Source: Dongia rigui (GTDB taxonomy: Bacteria; Pseudomonadota; Alphaproteobacteria; Dongiales; Dongiaceae). Taken from it: a stretch of DNA of 64,000 nucleotides. Positions 27,375 through 36,147 of the stretch are shown piece by piece (position 1 is the stretch's first letter; each line of letters starts with the position of its first letter). The DNA is taken from contig NZ_JAXCLX010000002.1 of NCBI RefSeq assembly GCF_034044635.1, positions 682,001-746,000 on the forward strand. Reading direction: 5' to 3'. Both the position numbers and the translations under genes were made by a program. The notes under the pieces were generated by a model. It was given only the letters and a program-made list of their open reading frames with translations. It ran no database searches and was not told where the DNA came from.

Positions 27375-28571
27375 TCAAATCTTCGGCAGCTTCACCCAGG
27401 CGGCGTTGCGGGCCGACGACTTCACGGCCGCTTCGACGAAGGCGACGCCACGGGCGCCGTCGACGACGGTGGGGTACAGGACGGCCGGGTCAGCGCGGCG
27501 CCGGTTCCGGGCAGCGCGGATCGCGGCCGCGACTTCCGTATAGATATTGGCAAAGCCTTCGAGATAGCCCTCGGGATGTCCGGGCGGCACGCGGGTCATG
27601 CGGGCTGCCGCCGCATTGGCGGCCCCCGTGCCGCGCGAGATGACGCGCGTCGGCTCGCCAAAGGGCGACCACAGCAACTGGTTGGGATGTTCCTGATGCC
27701 ATTCCAAGCCGCCCTTGGGACCATAGAGGCGCAGGCGCAGATTGTTCTCGTTGCCGGGGCTGACCTGACTGGTCCACAGCATGCCCTTGGCGCCGCCCTT
27801 GAAGCGCAAGAGGACATGGGCGTTGTCGTCGAGCTTGCGACCCGGCACAAAGCGCGACAGATCGGCCGCGAGTGAGTCGAGCGTAAGGCCGCTCACAAAG
27901 CAGGCGAGATTATAGGCATGGGTGCCGACATCGCCGAGCGATCCGCCGACCCCCGATTGTTTCGGATCGGAACGCCACGTCGCCTGCTTCTGGCCGGTCG
28001 CTTCAAGTTTCTCGGTGAGCCAGTCTTGCGGGTATTCGACCTGGATGACACGCAGCGGTCCCAGTTCGCCATCGGCCACCATCTGGCGGGCATGCCGCAC
28101 CATGGGATAGCCGGTGTAGTTATAGGTGACCGCCAACAGCTTGCGCGCCTTCTTGGCGCGGCGCTGCAGGTCGAGCGCGTCTTTCAGCGTCGTCGTCATC
28201 GGCTTGTCGCAGATGACGTGAATGCCGGCATCGAGAAAGGCGCGGGCTGCCGGGGCATGGAGATGATTGGGCGTCACGATGGCGACGGCTTCGATGCCGT
28301 CTTCGCGTGCCGCTTCCCTTTGCGCCATGGTTTCAAAATCGCTGTAGATGCGATCGCGTGCCAACCCCAGGGCGGCGCCGGAGCGCTTGGCCTTGGCCGG
28401 TGTCGAGGAAAGGGCACCCGCCACGAATTCGAACTGGTCGTCCATGCGCGCTGCCAGCCGATGCACGGCGCCGATGAAGGCGCCTTCGCCGCCGCCGATC
28501 ATGCCGAGGCGAATGCGATCCCCATTGACGCCTCTTGGGCCGCCTTTATCCTTGCTGCCTTCGATGGGCAT
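27375..28571 (-). CDS. Gfo/Idh/MocA-family NAD(P)-dependent sugar dehydrogenase
   Basis: A 398-residue oxidoreductase. The Rossmann part starts RLGMIGGGEGAFIGAVHRLA, and the family motif EKP appears as CDKPMTT (Lys acting in catalysis). VGTHAYNLACFVSG carries the conserved His of the C-terminal domain. It likely oxidises or epimerises a sugar, cyclitol or polyol. A strong ribosome-binding site (GGGGGAGGAAG) overlaps the stop of the preceding isomerase gene. It is the last gene of the leftward LacI–kinase–isomerase operon. Confidence 0.9.
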   Translation of the reverse strand: MPIEGSKDKGGPRGVNGDRIRLGMIGGGEGAFIGAVHRLAARMDDQFEFVAGALSSTPAKAKRSGAALGLARDRIYSDFETMAQREAAREDGIEAVAIVTPNHLHAPAARAFLDAGIHVICDKPMTTTLKDALDLQRRAKKARKLLAVTYNYTGYPMVRHARQMVADGELGPLRVIQVEYPQDWLTEKLEATGQKQATWRSDPKQSGVGGSLGDVGTHAYNLACFVSGLTLDSLAADLSRFVPGRKLDDNAHVLLRFKGGAKGMLWTSQVSPGNENNLRLRLYGPKGGLEWHQEHPNQLLWSPFGEPTRVISRGTGAANAAAARMTRVPPGHPEGYLEGFANIYTEVAAAIRAARNRRRADPAVLYPTVVDGARGVAFVEAAVKSSARNAAWVKLPKI

Positions 28572-28586
28572 GTCTCTTCCTCCCCC

Positions 28587-29642
28587 TTAAATGCCGAGCA
28601 TGCGGCGGTTGGCGGCCTTGTCGGCACCGCCGCCGGCGAAATCGTCGAACGCCTTCTCGGTCACCCGGATGATGTGATCGCGGATGAAGATGGCGCCTTC
28701 ACGGGCACCGTCTTCCGGGTGCTTCAAACAGCATTCCCATTCCATGACGGCCCAGCCCTTGAAATCATAGGCAGCGAATTTCGAGAAGATCGCGCTGAAG
28801 TCGACCTGGCCGTCGCCCAACGAGCGGAAGCGGCCGGCGCGGTTGACCCAGGTCTGATAGCCGCCATAGACGCCCTGGCGCCCGGTCGGGTTGAACTCGG
28901 CATCCTTGACGTGAAACATCTTGATGCGTTCGTGATAGATGTCGATGTAGTCGAGATAGTCGAGGCATTGCAGGATGAAATGCGACGGGTCGTAGAGGAT
29001 GTTGCAGCGCGGATGGTTCTTCACGCGCTCGAGGAACATCTCGAAGGTGACGCCGTCATGGAGATCCTCGCCAGGATGGATCTCGTAGCAGACATCGACC
29101 CCGACCTTATCGAAGGCATTCAATATCGGCAGCCAGCGCTTGGCCAGTTCCTCGAACGCAGTGTCGGTCAGGCCCTTGGGGCGCTGCGGCCAGGGATACA
29201 TGAAGGGCCATTCGAGGGCGCCTGAGAAAGTGACATGGGCGTTGAGGCCGAGATTGGCCGAGGCCTTGGCCGCCAGCATCATCTGGTCGACGGCCCATTT
29301 CTGCCGCGCCTTCGGGTTGCCCCGTACCTTCTGCGGTGCGAAACCGTCGAAGGCCTGGTCATAGGCGGGATGCACGGCGACCAACTGGCCTTGGAGATGC
29401 GTTGAAAGCTCGGTGATGGTGATGCCGTGACTCTTGGCGATGCCTTTGAGTTCATCGCAATAAGTCTTCGATTTCGCGGCCTTCTCCAGGTCGATCATGC
29501 GCGCGTCCCAGCTTGGCACCTGGACGCCTTTGAAGCCCAGTGACGCGGCCCATTTGCAGATCGAGTTGAAGGAATTGAACGGTGCCTTGTCCCCGGCGAA
29601 CTGCGCCAGAAAAATGGCTGGTCCCTTGATGGTCGTGGCCAT
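28587..29642 (-). CDS. Sugar phosphate isomerase/epimerase (AP-endonuclease-2 TIM barrel)
   Basis: A 351-residue TIM barrel of the xylose isomerase-like/IolE family. Metal-binding residues are visible in VCYEIHPGEDLHDG, NILYDPSHFILQ, IKMFHVKDAEF and VMEWECC. The start at 29642 follows GGGAGAG; the frame continues to 29681 without a better start. The pairing with a Gfo/Idh dehydrogenase is the usual arrangement for cyclitol, 3-keto-sugar and rare-sugar degradation, where one oxidises and the other isomerises, epimerises or dehydrates. The substrate is unknown. Confidence 0.9.
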   Translation of the reverse strand: MATTIKGPAIFLAQFAGDKAPFNSFNSICKWAASLGFKGVQVPSWDARMIDLEKAAKSKTYCDELKGIAKSHGITITELSTHLQGQLVAVHPAYDQAFDGFAPQKVRGNPKARQKWAVDQMMLAAKASANLGLNAHVTFSGALEWPFMYPWPQRPKGLTDTAFEELAKRWLPILNAFDKVGVDVCYEIHPGEDLHDGVTFEMFLERVKNHPRCNILYDPSHFILQCLDYLDYIDIYHERIKMFHVKDAEFNPTGRQGVYGGYQTWVNRAGRFRSLGDGQVDFSAIFSKFAAYDFKGWAVMEWECCLKHPEDGAREGAIFIRDHIIRVTEKAFDDFAGGGADKAANRRMLGI

Positions 29643-29712
29643 GATCGTCTCTCCCGGTTTGGCGCCTTGTTGCCGGCGCATTGGTGGCGATGGTGATCAG
29701 AAAACTCGGCTG

Positions 29713-31167
29713 TCAGGCAACTTCCTTAAGATGCGGATAAAGCTGGCGATAACGCTGATGGTTGGCTGCATAGGCATCTCGCAAGATCGGATCTGGCTGG
29801 ATCGTCTTGCCGCGCGGCGCCTTGTGACAGACATCCCCGGGCGCCTCACCCGTCGCCGCCAGCCGGCCCAGCCGAGCGGCACCGAACGCGCCGCTGACAT
29901 CGGCGCCGGTGATCTCAGCCAACGGCAGGTCGAGCACATGGGCGATGATGGCGCGCCACAGGGGTGAGCGCGCACCGCCGCCGATGATGTCCGCGCTGCT
30001 GACATGCGTGCCGGCGCCTTTTAAAGCATCAAGGCAATCCTTGAGGGCGAAGGCAACGCCTTCCATCACGGCTTGAACCAAAGCGGCCCGATCCGTCTCG
30101 TGGGAGAGGCCGATGAAAGCGCCGCGGATGCGCGCGTCGTTATGCGGCGTGCGTTCGCCAGAGAGATAGGGCAGGAACAAGACGTTGCCGGGCCGCACCG
30201 GATTCTCGGGCATGCCCGCCAGCAATTGCCCTTCCGACGTGCCAAGGGTATCCGCGAGCCAGGCAAAGCAGGAGGCGGCCGACAAGATGACGCCCATCTG
30301 GTGCCAGGTCTGCGGCAGGCAATGGCAGAAGGCATGCACGGCTTTCCCTGGATTGGGCGCGAAGCCAGCCGTCGTCGCCCAGAGCACGCCAGAGGTGCCG
30401 AGCGAAACAAAGGCATCGCCCGCATGGATGGCGCCGAGGCTGACGGCGCCGGCGGCATTGTCACCAGCACCGCCGGCAATGACGGGGGCAGCCGTCATGT
30501 TCCAGCGCTTCTGCAGTTCCGGGCGCAGCCGGCCGGCCGGTGCCGAGCCTTCGACGAGGCGCGGCATGTGCTGGCGCGTCAGGCCGGTGGCAGCGAGGGC
30601 TGCGTCCGACCAGTCGCGCTTGGCGACGTCGAGCCACAGCGTGCCGGCGGCATCCGACATGTCTTCGGCATATTCCCCACTGAGCCGCAGGCGCAGATAG
30701 GCTTTCGGCAGCAGCACTTTGGCGATGCGGTCGAAAAGGGCCGGCTCATGCTTGCGCACCCAGAGCAGCTTGGGTGCGGTGAAGCCCGGCATGGCGATGT
30801 TCCCCGTGACACGGCGCAGATCCGGCCAGCGCGCTTCCATTTCGGCACATTCGGCGGCGGCGCGACCATCATTCCACAGGATGCAGGGGCGCAGGACCTG
30901 GTCCGCGGCATCGAGCAGGGTGGCACCATGCATCTGGCCGGAAAGGCCCAACCCGCGCACATCCGACATGGCCCCCGGGTGGTCGGCTGCCAGCCGGTCG
31001 AGTGCCTGCAACGTGGCCTGCCACCAGCCGGCGGGATCCTGTTCGGCGTGGGTGGGGGCGGGGCGGTTAACCGCCAGCGCCTCGCTGGCACTTCCCAGCA
31101 CCCTCTGATCGGGGTCGACGAGAACGCATTTGACCGAGGAGGTGCCGAGATCGATGCCGATATACAT
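29713..31167 (-). CDS. xylB: Xylulokinase-like FGGY carbohydrate kinase
   Basis: A 484-residue FGGY kinase. YIGIDLGTSSVKCVLVD is the phosphate-1 loop, GLSGQMHGATLLD and ILWNDGRAAAEC are the xylulokinase substrate signature, and GAGDNAAGAVSLGAI and IIGGGARSPLWRAIIAHVL complete the ATP fold. Length and motifs fit xylulokinase, so the product would be a ketose 5-phosphate entering the transketolase pathway; D-arabinitol or ribulose cannot be excluded. It follows the LacI gene by 15 bases. Confidence 0.92.
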   Translation of the reverse strand: MYIGIDLGTSSVKCVLVDPDQRVLGSASEALAVNRPAPTHAEQDPAGWWQATLQALDRLAADHPGAMSDVRGLGLSGQMHGATLLDAADQVLRPCILWNDGRAAAECAEMEARWPDLRRVTGNIAMPGFTAPKLLWVRKHEPALFDRIAKVLLPKAYLRLRLSGEYAEDMSDAAGTLWLDVAKRDWSDAALAATGLTRQHMPRLVEGSAPAGRLRPELQKRWNMTAAPVIAGGAGDNAAGAVSLGAIHAGDAFVSLGTSGVLWATTAGFAPNPGKAVHAFCHCLPQTWHQMGVILSAASCFAWLADTLGTSEGQLLAGMPENPVRPGNVLFLPYLSGERTPHNDARIRGAFIGLSHETDRAALVQAVMEGVAFALKDCLDALKGAGTHVSSADIIGGGARSPLWRAIIAHVLDLPLAEITGADVSGAFGAARLGRLAATGEAPGDVCHKAPRGKTIQPDPILRDAYAANHQRYRQLYPHLKEVA

Positions 31168-31182
31168 GCGGTCTTCCGGTAA

Positions 31183-32220
31183 TCAGGGCAGATTGTCACG
31201 AAGGAAGATATCGATGCGGATACGCTCCTGATCGTCGATCATAGGCTGGCCCGTCGCATAGGCAAGCAGGACGCGCGCCGCCGAGCGGGCCTCATGCCCG
31301 GCGTCCTGGTTGATGACCGCATCCATGCTGCCCTGCAGGAGGAAGCGGCGCGAGAACTCGGTGAGTTCATGCGCGACGAAGATGATATCGCGCGCCCGGC
31401 CGGATTCCTCCAGCGCCTCGACGATGCCGCGATTGCCGGCGCCGATGCTGTAGATGGCGGCAAGGTCCCTGTGATCGGCGAGCAGGCCCGCCGCCAGCGC
31501 CTTGCAGCGCACGGCGTTGTCATTCCCTTCCAGCGCTGGCAACGGCGCAAGATTGCGATAATCGGCGCCGATCACCTGCTGGAAGCCGAACAGGCGCTCG
31601 GCGTGATCGCGCAGTGAAAGGCTGCCGGCGATGAGGCCGAGCTTGCCCTTGCGACCGCCGGCGAACCGGCCGATCAACGTCCCGGCCGTCCGGCCGGCCG
31701 CAGAGTTATCGATGCCGATGAAGCGGTGGCGCTTGGAGCCCGGCATATCCGACACAAGCGTCACGACATAGACACCGTTCTCCACCAGCGCATTGATGGC
31801 ATCGCGCACGGCGGGGTGATCGAGTGCCACGACCGCAACACCATGGTAACGCCCGATCAGCCCGCGCAAGGCGTCAGCGAGCACGATGGGGTCGAACACG
31901 TCAACGCGCAGCATGTCACCAAAAGCGCTCTGATCGCCGAGCCAGTCCAGCGAGCGGTCGACCTGGGCCGCCAGCATGGACATGAAGGTGTTGGTGCCGG
32001 TCGGCAGCACGAAGCAGAAATTGAAACGGATGCCCCGCGCGAGACGAACGGCTGCGGGATCGGGCCGATAGCCGAGCTTCACCAGGGCCAGTTCCACGCG
32101 CTCGACGGTCTTGGCGCTGACGCCCGGGCGGCGGTTGAAGACGCGGTCGACGGTGGCAAGGCTCACCTGCGCATGTTCGGCGACATCAACCAGAGTAGGG
32201 CGGCGAGGATGATCATTCAT
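31183..32220 (-). CDS. LacI-family transcriptional regulator
   Basis: A 345-residue repressor. The HTH (TLVDVAEHAQVSLATVDRVFNRRPGVSAKTV) is followed by the hinge and a periplasmic-binding-like effector domain (VLPTGTNTFMSML, IGIDNSAAGRTAGTLIGRF). TVDRV in place of TVSRV marks the subgroup with a two-component sugar-binding domain like that of ribose-type regulators. It is divergent from the ABC transporter operon and heads the kinase/isomerase/dehydrogenase operon, so it likely controls both through the half-sites in the 425-base gap. Confidence 0.93.
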   Translation of the reverse strand: MNDHPRRPTLVDVAEHAQVSLATVDRVFNRRPGVSAKTVERVELALVKLGYRPDPAAVRLARGIRFNFCFVLPTGTNTFMSMLAAQVDRSLDWLGDQSAFGDMLRVDVFDPIVLADALRGLIGRYHGVAVVALDHPAVRDAINALVENGVYVVTLVSDMPGSKRHRFIGIDNSAAGRTAGTLIGRFAGGRKGKLGLIAGSLSLRDHAERLFGFQQVIGADYRNLAPLPALEGNDNAVRCKALAAGLLADHRDLAAIYSIGAGNRGIVEALEESGRARDIIFVAHELTEFSRRFLLQGSMDAVINQDAGHEARSAARVLLAYATGQPMIDDQERIRIDIFLRDNLP

Positions 32221-32645
32221 GATCAGCGCAAGGTGACCTCAATTGTTGAGGGGCGCAACGCAAAAATTGAGGTAAAATGGCTGAGCAGCGCCAATTTGTT
32301 CAGGTGAGGTGTGTTTATATTGTTTAGTAAGATTGGCGCGAGCCGGCTGTCATTGAGTAATGTTTCGCTGGTGCAAAAAGATTAACGACAATAATGCTGC
32401 GCTGCACCAGCCAATTTTCGCGAGAATCGCTGCGAAGCACGCTTGCCGTGTTTAGTGTTTTGACGTATCACTGAACACCACGGCCGAGGCACTAAACACC
32501 TCAGAACAAGACTCGTGCCGCGACGCATCAAGAACAAGATCGCTTGAAGATCAGCAGAAATGCCCAGACGCGCGGGGAGCGTGGAATGGGCCCTCCAGCA
32601 ACAGGGTGCCTGGGGGAACGGATGCAACATTGGGAGGAAACCGGA
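32221..32645. promoter_or_regulatory. Divergent regulatory region with phased GTGTTTAGTG half-sites
   Basis: No gene is seen in this 425-base gap. GTGTTTAGTG (32448-32457), CACTGAACAC (32469-32478) and CACTAAACAC (32490-32499) have centres exactly 21 bases apart, i.e. two helical turns. The first is inverted to the other two, and the second differs by one base. A further TGTTTAGTA lies at 32321-32329, nearer the LacI gene. The arrangement fits operators for the divergent LacI-family regulator. The leader of the binding-protein gene carries a good GGGAGG ribosome-binding site. Confidence 0.6.
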
Positions 32646-33962
32646 ATGAAAAAGCTCCTTGCCTGCACTGGCGCGTTGGCGGCCCTTATGGCCCTCGCGC
32701 CCGTTTCGAACGCGAAGGCCGCCGATCTCACGCTGTGCTGGGCGGCCTGGGATCCAGCAAACGCACTTGTCGAATTGTCGAAAGACTTCACCGCGCAGAC
32801 CGGCACGGAGATGAAGTTCGAATTCGTGCCATGGCCGAACTTTGCCGACCGCATGCTCAACGAGCTCAATTCGGGTGGCAAGCTGTGCGATCTCCTGATC
32901 GGCGATTCACAATGGATCGGCGGCTCGGCGGAAAACGGCTATTACGTGAAGCTCAATGATTTCTTCGACAAGGAAGGAATCAAGATGTCGGACTTCGCGC
33001 CGGCAACCGTCTATGCCTATTCGACCTGGCCCAAGGGCACGCCGAACTATTGGGCGCTGCCGGCGATGGGCGACGCCAATGGCTGGTTCTACCGCAAGGA
33101 CTGGTTTGCGAACCCGGACCTGCAAAAAGAATACAAGGCCAAGTACAATCGCGACCTCGCGCCGCCCAAGACCTGGGACGAGTTGAAGGAAACGGCGGAG
33201 TTCTTCCAGGGCCGCGAGATCGACGGCAAGAAAGTCTATGGTGCGGCGATCTTCACCGAGCGTGCCTCGGAAGGCATCACCATGGGTGCCACCTCGGCGC
33301 TCTATCCATACGGCTTCAAATACGAGAACACGCCGGGCAAGTATGACATGGAAGGCGCCGTCAATTCCGCCGATGCGGTTGCCGGCCTCGAAATGTACAA
33401 GGCGATCTACAAGTGCTGCACCCCTCCGGGCTATACCGACAGCTATATGGGTGAAGGCCTCGACGCGTTCAAATCCGGCCAGGTGGCCATGATGATGAAC
33501 TGGTTCGCCTTCATGCCCGGTATGGCCAAGGACGAGAATGTCGGTTCGAAGACCGGCTTCTTCGTGAACCCCAGCGCTAAGGTTGCGGCCTCGACGCTGG
33601 GCGGGCAGGGCATCTCGGTTGTCGCCAATACCGACAACATGGATGGCGCTCTCGCCTACATCAAATGGTTCGCCCAGCCAGAGGTGCAGAAGAAGTGGTG
33701 GTCGCTGGGTGGCTATGCCTGCCATAACGCCGTGCTGAACGACCCGGGCTTCAAGGACTCGCAGCCCTTCGCGGCGCAGTTCCTGGAAGCAATGGGCGGC
33801 GTGCAGGATTTCTGGCAGGAGCCTTCCTATGCGCAGTTGCTGCAGGCCATGCAGAAGCGACTGCACGACTATGTGGTGGCCGATCAAGGCACGGCCAAGG
33901 AAGCGCTGGACGGTTTGATCCAGGACTGGACCGCCATCTTCAAGGAAGAAGGCAAGCTGTAA
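32646..33962 (+). CDS. CUT1 sugar ABC transporter, substrate-binding protein
   Basis: A 438-residue periplasmic binding protein. The signal peptide is MKKLLACTGALAALMALAPVSNAKA and the mature protein starts ADLTLCWAAWDPAN. The fold of extracellular binding proteins family 1 is visible (TGTEMKFEFVPWPNFADRMLNEL, TPNYWALPAMGDANGWFYRKDWF, AFKSGQVAMMMNWFAFMPGM). The start follows GGGAGG by 8 bases; the longer frame from 32544 would bury the signal peptide. It heads the transporter/dha operon, and a hairpin behind the gene separates it from the permeases. The ligand is inferred to be a polyol or triose from operon content only. Confidence 0.92.
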   Translation: MKKLLACTGALAALMALAPVSNAKAADLTLCWAAWDPANALVELSKDFTAQTGTEMKFEFVPWPNFADRMLNELNSGGKLCDLLIGDSQWIGGSAENGYYVKLNDFFDKEGIKMSDFAPATVYAYSTWPKGTPNYWALPAMGDANGWFYRKDWFANPDLQKEYKAKYNRDLAPPKTWDELKETAEFFQGREIDGKKVYGAAIFTERASEGITMGATSALYPYGFKYENTPGKYDMEGAVNSADAVAGLEMYKAIYKCCTPPGYTDSYMGEGLDAFKSGQVAMMMNWFAFMPGMAKDENVGSKTGFFVNPSAKVAASTLGGQGISVVANTDNMDGALAYIKWFAQPEVQKKWWSLGGYACHNAVLNDPGFKDSQPFAAQFLEAMGGVQDFWQEPSYAQLLQAMQKRLHDYVVADQGTAKEALDGLIQDWTAIFKEEGKL

Positions 33963-33982
33963 CGACCTGCTAACTTCGTAAC

Positions 33983-34014
33983 GGCGTCTCCGACATTCCC
34001 GCCGGAGACGCCGC
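33983..34014 (+). terminator. Intercistronic hairpin behind the binding-protein gene
   Basis: CGGCGTCTCCG and CGGAGACGCCG form a perfect 11-base-pair stem with a 10-base loop, followed only by CTTCTTCC. It is better read as a partial terminator or 3'-end stabiliser that lets the binding protein be made in excess of the membrane subunits. Confidence 0.7.
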
Positions 34015-34031
34015 TTCTTCCAGAGAGACTC

Positions 34032-34985
34032 ATGCCTGATATCGAAGCAATTGCAGATCGCGCAGCTTCTGCGACGCCGCAGGGTGTTGCCAAGGTGGTG
34101 CGCGGCCTTTCGGACCGGTCCATCGCCTGGCTGTTCGTGGCGCCAACGATGGTACTGCTGCTGGCGATCAACATCTTTCCGCTGATCTGGACCGTCTATC
34201 TGTCCTTCACCAACTACGCCTCGAACCGGCCAAACCGCCCGGTGGTGAATGTCGGCCTCAAATGGTACCAGGATATCCTGAGTTCGCCCGAGGTCTGGGC
34301 GGCGATGCAGGCGACGGCGCATTTCGTGTTCTGGACGATCCTGTTCCAGACCTTGATCGGTTTCAGTCTCGCCTATCTTATCGATCGGAAATTCCGCGGC
34401 CATGCCTTCTGGACGACCATCATCCTCATTCCGATGATGCTGTCGCCGGCTGTGGTCGGCAATTTCTGGAAGTTTCTCTATCAGCCGCAGATCGGCCTCT
34501 TCAATTACGTCGTCTCGTTCTTTACCGGCATCCCACCATCTTCCTTCGAAATGCTGGGTTCAGTGACGCTGGCACCCTGGGCGATCGTCATCGTCGATAC
34601 CTGGATGTGGACGCCCTATGTCATGCTGATCTGTCTTGCTGGCTTGCGCTCCATTCCGGATTACATCCTTGAAGCGGCCGAAGTGGATCGCGCCTCGCGC
34701 TGGCAGCAATTCTGGTCCATCACGCTGCCGATGGCGCTGCCCTTCATCATGCTGGCGGTGCTGTTCCGCGGCATCGAGAACTTCAAGATGTTCGACATGG
34801 TCATGCTGCTGACCGGCGGCGGGCCGGGATCGACCACCGAGCTCGCCTCGATCGCCTTGAAACGGCAGGCATTTGAGGCCTATCGCACGGGATACTCCTC
34901 GGCCTTTGCCATCATTCTGTTCGTCGTCGTCTTCGGCCTCGCCAATGTCTATGTGAAGGCCCTCAACAAGGTGAAGCAGAGATGA
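34032..34985 (+). CDS. CUT1 ABC transporter permease (first subunit)
   Basis: A 317-residue inner-membrane permease of the MalF-like group with six to seven TM helices. The EAA loop is visible as EAAEVDRASRWQQFWSITLPMALPFIM. It begins 69 bases after the binding-protein gene and overlaps the second permease by four bases. Comparable in position to GlpP of the rhizobial glycerol transporter. Confidence 0.93.
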   Translation: MPDIEAIADRAASATPQGVAKVVRGLSDRSIAWLFVAPTMVLLLAINIFPLIWTVYLSFTNYASNRPNRPVVNVGLKWYQDILSSPEVWAAMQATAHFVFWTILFQTLIGFSLAYLIDRKFRGHAFWTTIILIPMMLSPAVVGNFWKFLYQPQIGLFNYVVSFFTGIPPSSFEMLGSVTLAPWAIVIVDTWMWTPYVMLICLAGLRSIPDYILEAAEVDRASRWQQFWSITLPMALPFIMLAVLFRGIENFKMFDMVMLLTGGGPGSTTELASIALKRQAFEAYRTGYSSAFAIILFVVVFGLANVYVKALNKVKQR

Positions 34986-35938
34986 GCGGCGCCTCGACCA
35001 CTGCCCATTCCGTCGTCGAGCCATCGGCCAATTCGAAGCGGCTGGCCGGGTTCTTCGTCATCCTCTATGCCATCGTCTCGATGGTGCCGCTGGCCTGGAT
35101 TTTTGCCACCGGCTGGAAGACGCCGCCCGATTCCATTTCCTATCCGCCCAAGGTCGTCTTCAATCCGTCGCTGGAAGGGTATTGCAATCTCTTCACCACG
35201 CGCACGCGGCAGACCAACGAATATATTGCCGCACTCGGCCCGCCCACCGGACAATGCGATGAGGTGACAAGGCGGCGCGAGATGGTGATCGCCGGCGCCT
35301 CGAACTACCTGCCGCGCTTTGCCAACTCGCTCATCATCGCTTTCGGCTCGACTTTCCTCGCGGTTTCGCTGGGGGTCTTCTCGGCCTATGCGTTCTCGCG
35401 CTTCAAGATCCCGCTGGCCGACGACCTGCTGTTCTTCATCTTGTCGACGCGCATGATGCCGCCCATCGCGGTCGCCATCCCCATCTACCTGATGTACCGG
35501 GCCCTGGGCCTATCTGATTCGGCCCTTGGTATGATCCTGCTCTATACCGCGGTGAATGTGTCGCTGGCGGTCTGGCTGCTCAAAGGGTTCATTGACGAGA
35601 TCCCGCGCGAATACGAAGAGGCGGCCATGATCGACGGCTACACACGCCTCCAGGCCTTCTTCAAGGTGGTCCTGCCGCAAGCCGCGACCGGGATTGCCGC
35701 TACCGCGATCTTCTGCATGATCTTTGCGTGGAACGAATATGCCTTCGCCGTTCTGCTGACCTCGGGCGAGGCGCAGACGGCACCGCCCTTCATCCCCACC
35801 ATCATCGGCGAGGGTGGCATGGATTGGCCCGCGGTCGGTGCCGGTACCACGCTGTTCCTTATACCGATCGTCGTCTTCACCGTGTTGCTGCGGAAGCACT
35901 TGCTGCGCGGCATCACCTTCGGCGCGGTGCGCAAATGA
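34982..35938 (+). CDS. CUT1 ABC transporter permease (second subunit)
   Basis: A 318-residue MalG-like permease with about six TM helices and the EAA motif YEEAAMIDGYTRLQAFFKVVLPQAATGI. A long periplasmic segment after TM1 (NLFTTRTRQTNEYIAALGPPTGQCDEVTRR) is an insertion also typical of GlpQ-like permeases. It overlaps both neighbours by four bases. The partner is the permease at 34032. Confidence 0.93.
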   Translation: MSGASTTAHSVVEPSANSKRLAGFFVILYAIVSMVPLAWIFATGWKTPPDSISYPPKVVFNPSLEGYCNLFTTRTRQTNEYIAALGPPTGQCDEVTRRREMVIAGASNYLPRFANSLIIAFGSTFLAVSLGVFSAYAFSRFKIPLADDLLFFILSTRMMPPIAVAIPIYLMYRALGLSDSALGMILLYTAVNVSLAVWLLKGFIDEIPREYEEAAMIDGYTRLQAFFKVVLPQAATGIAATAIFCMIFAWNEYAFAVLLTSGEAQTAPPFIPTIIGEGGMDWPAVGAGTTLFLIPIVVFTVLLRKHLLRGITFGAVRK

Positions 35939-36144
35939 GTCCGGAACCCATGACCAAGATCCAGCAAAGGCGCTGGCCGCGTTGGGCCCGCCGCGGCCTC
36001 ATGGAGAATGTCGCCATCGCGCTCATCCTCATCGGGGTGGTCATGCTGGTGCAGCCTTTTTCGATCACGCTTTACGGCTGGTCATTCATCACCGTGCTGA
36101 CCGGCGTGGTGATGTTCACCATCGTCAGCAAGTTCCCGGAGTAG
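35935..36144 (+). CDS. Small two-helix membrane protein of the ABC operon (DUF2160-like)
   Basis: A 69-residue protein. A basic N-terminus (KIQQRRWPRWARRG) leads into two hydrophobic helices (ENVAIALILIGVVMLVQPF and SFITVLTGVVMFTIVSKF). The ATG overlaps the permease stop and the next ATPase gene starts three bases after its stop, so it is a genuine operon member. The glycerol transporter GlpSTPQV of rhizobia encodes an equivalent small membrane protein (DUF2160) in the same place; a stabilising role in the permease complex is a guess. Confidence 0.8.
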   Translation: MSPEPMTKIQQRRWPRWARRGLMENVAIALILIGVVMLVQPFSITLYGWSFITVLTGVVMFTIVSKFPE

Positions 36145-36147
36145 GTC

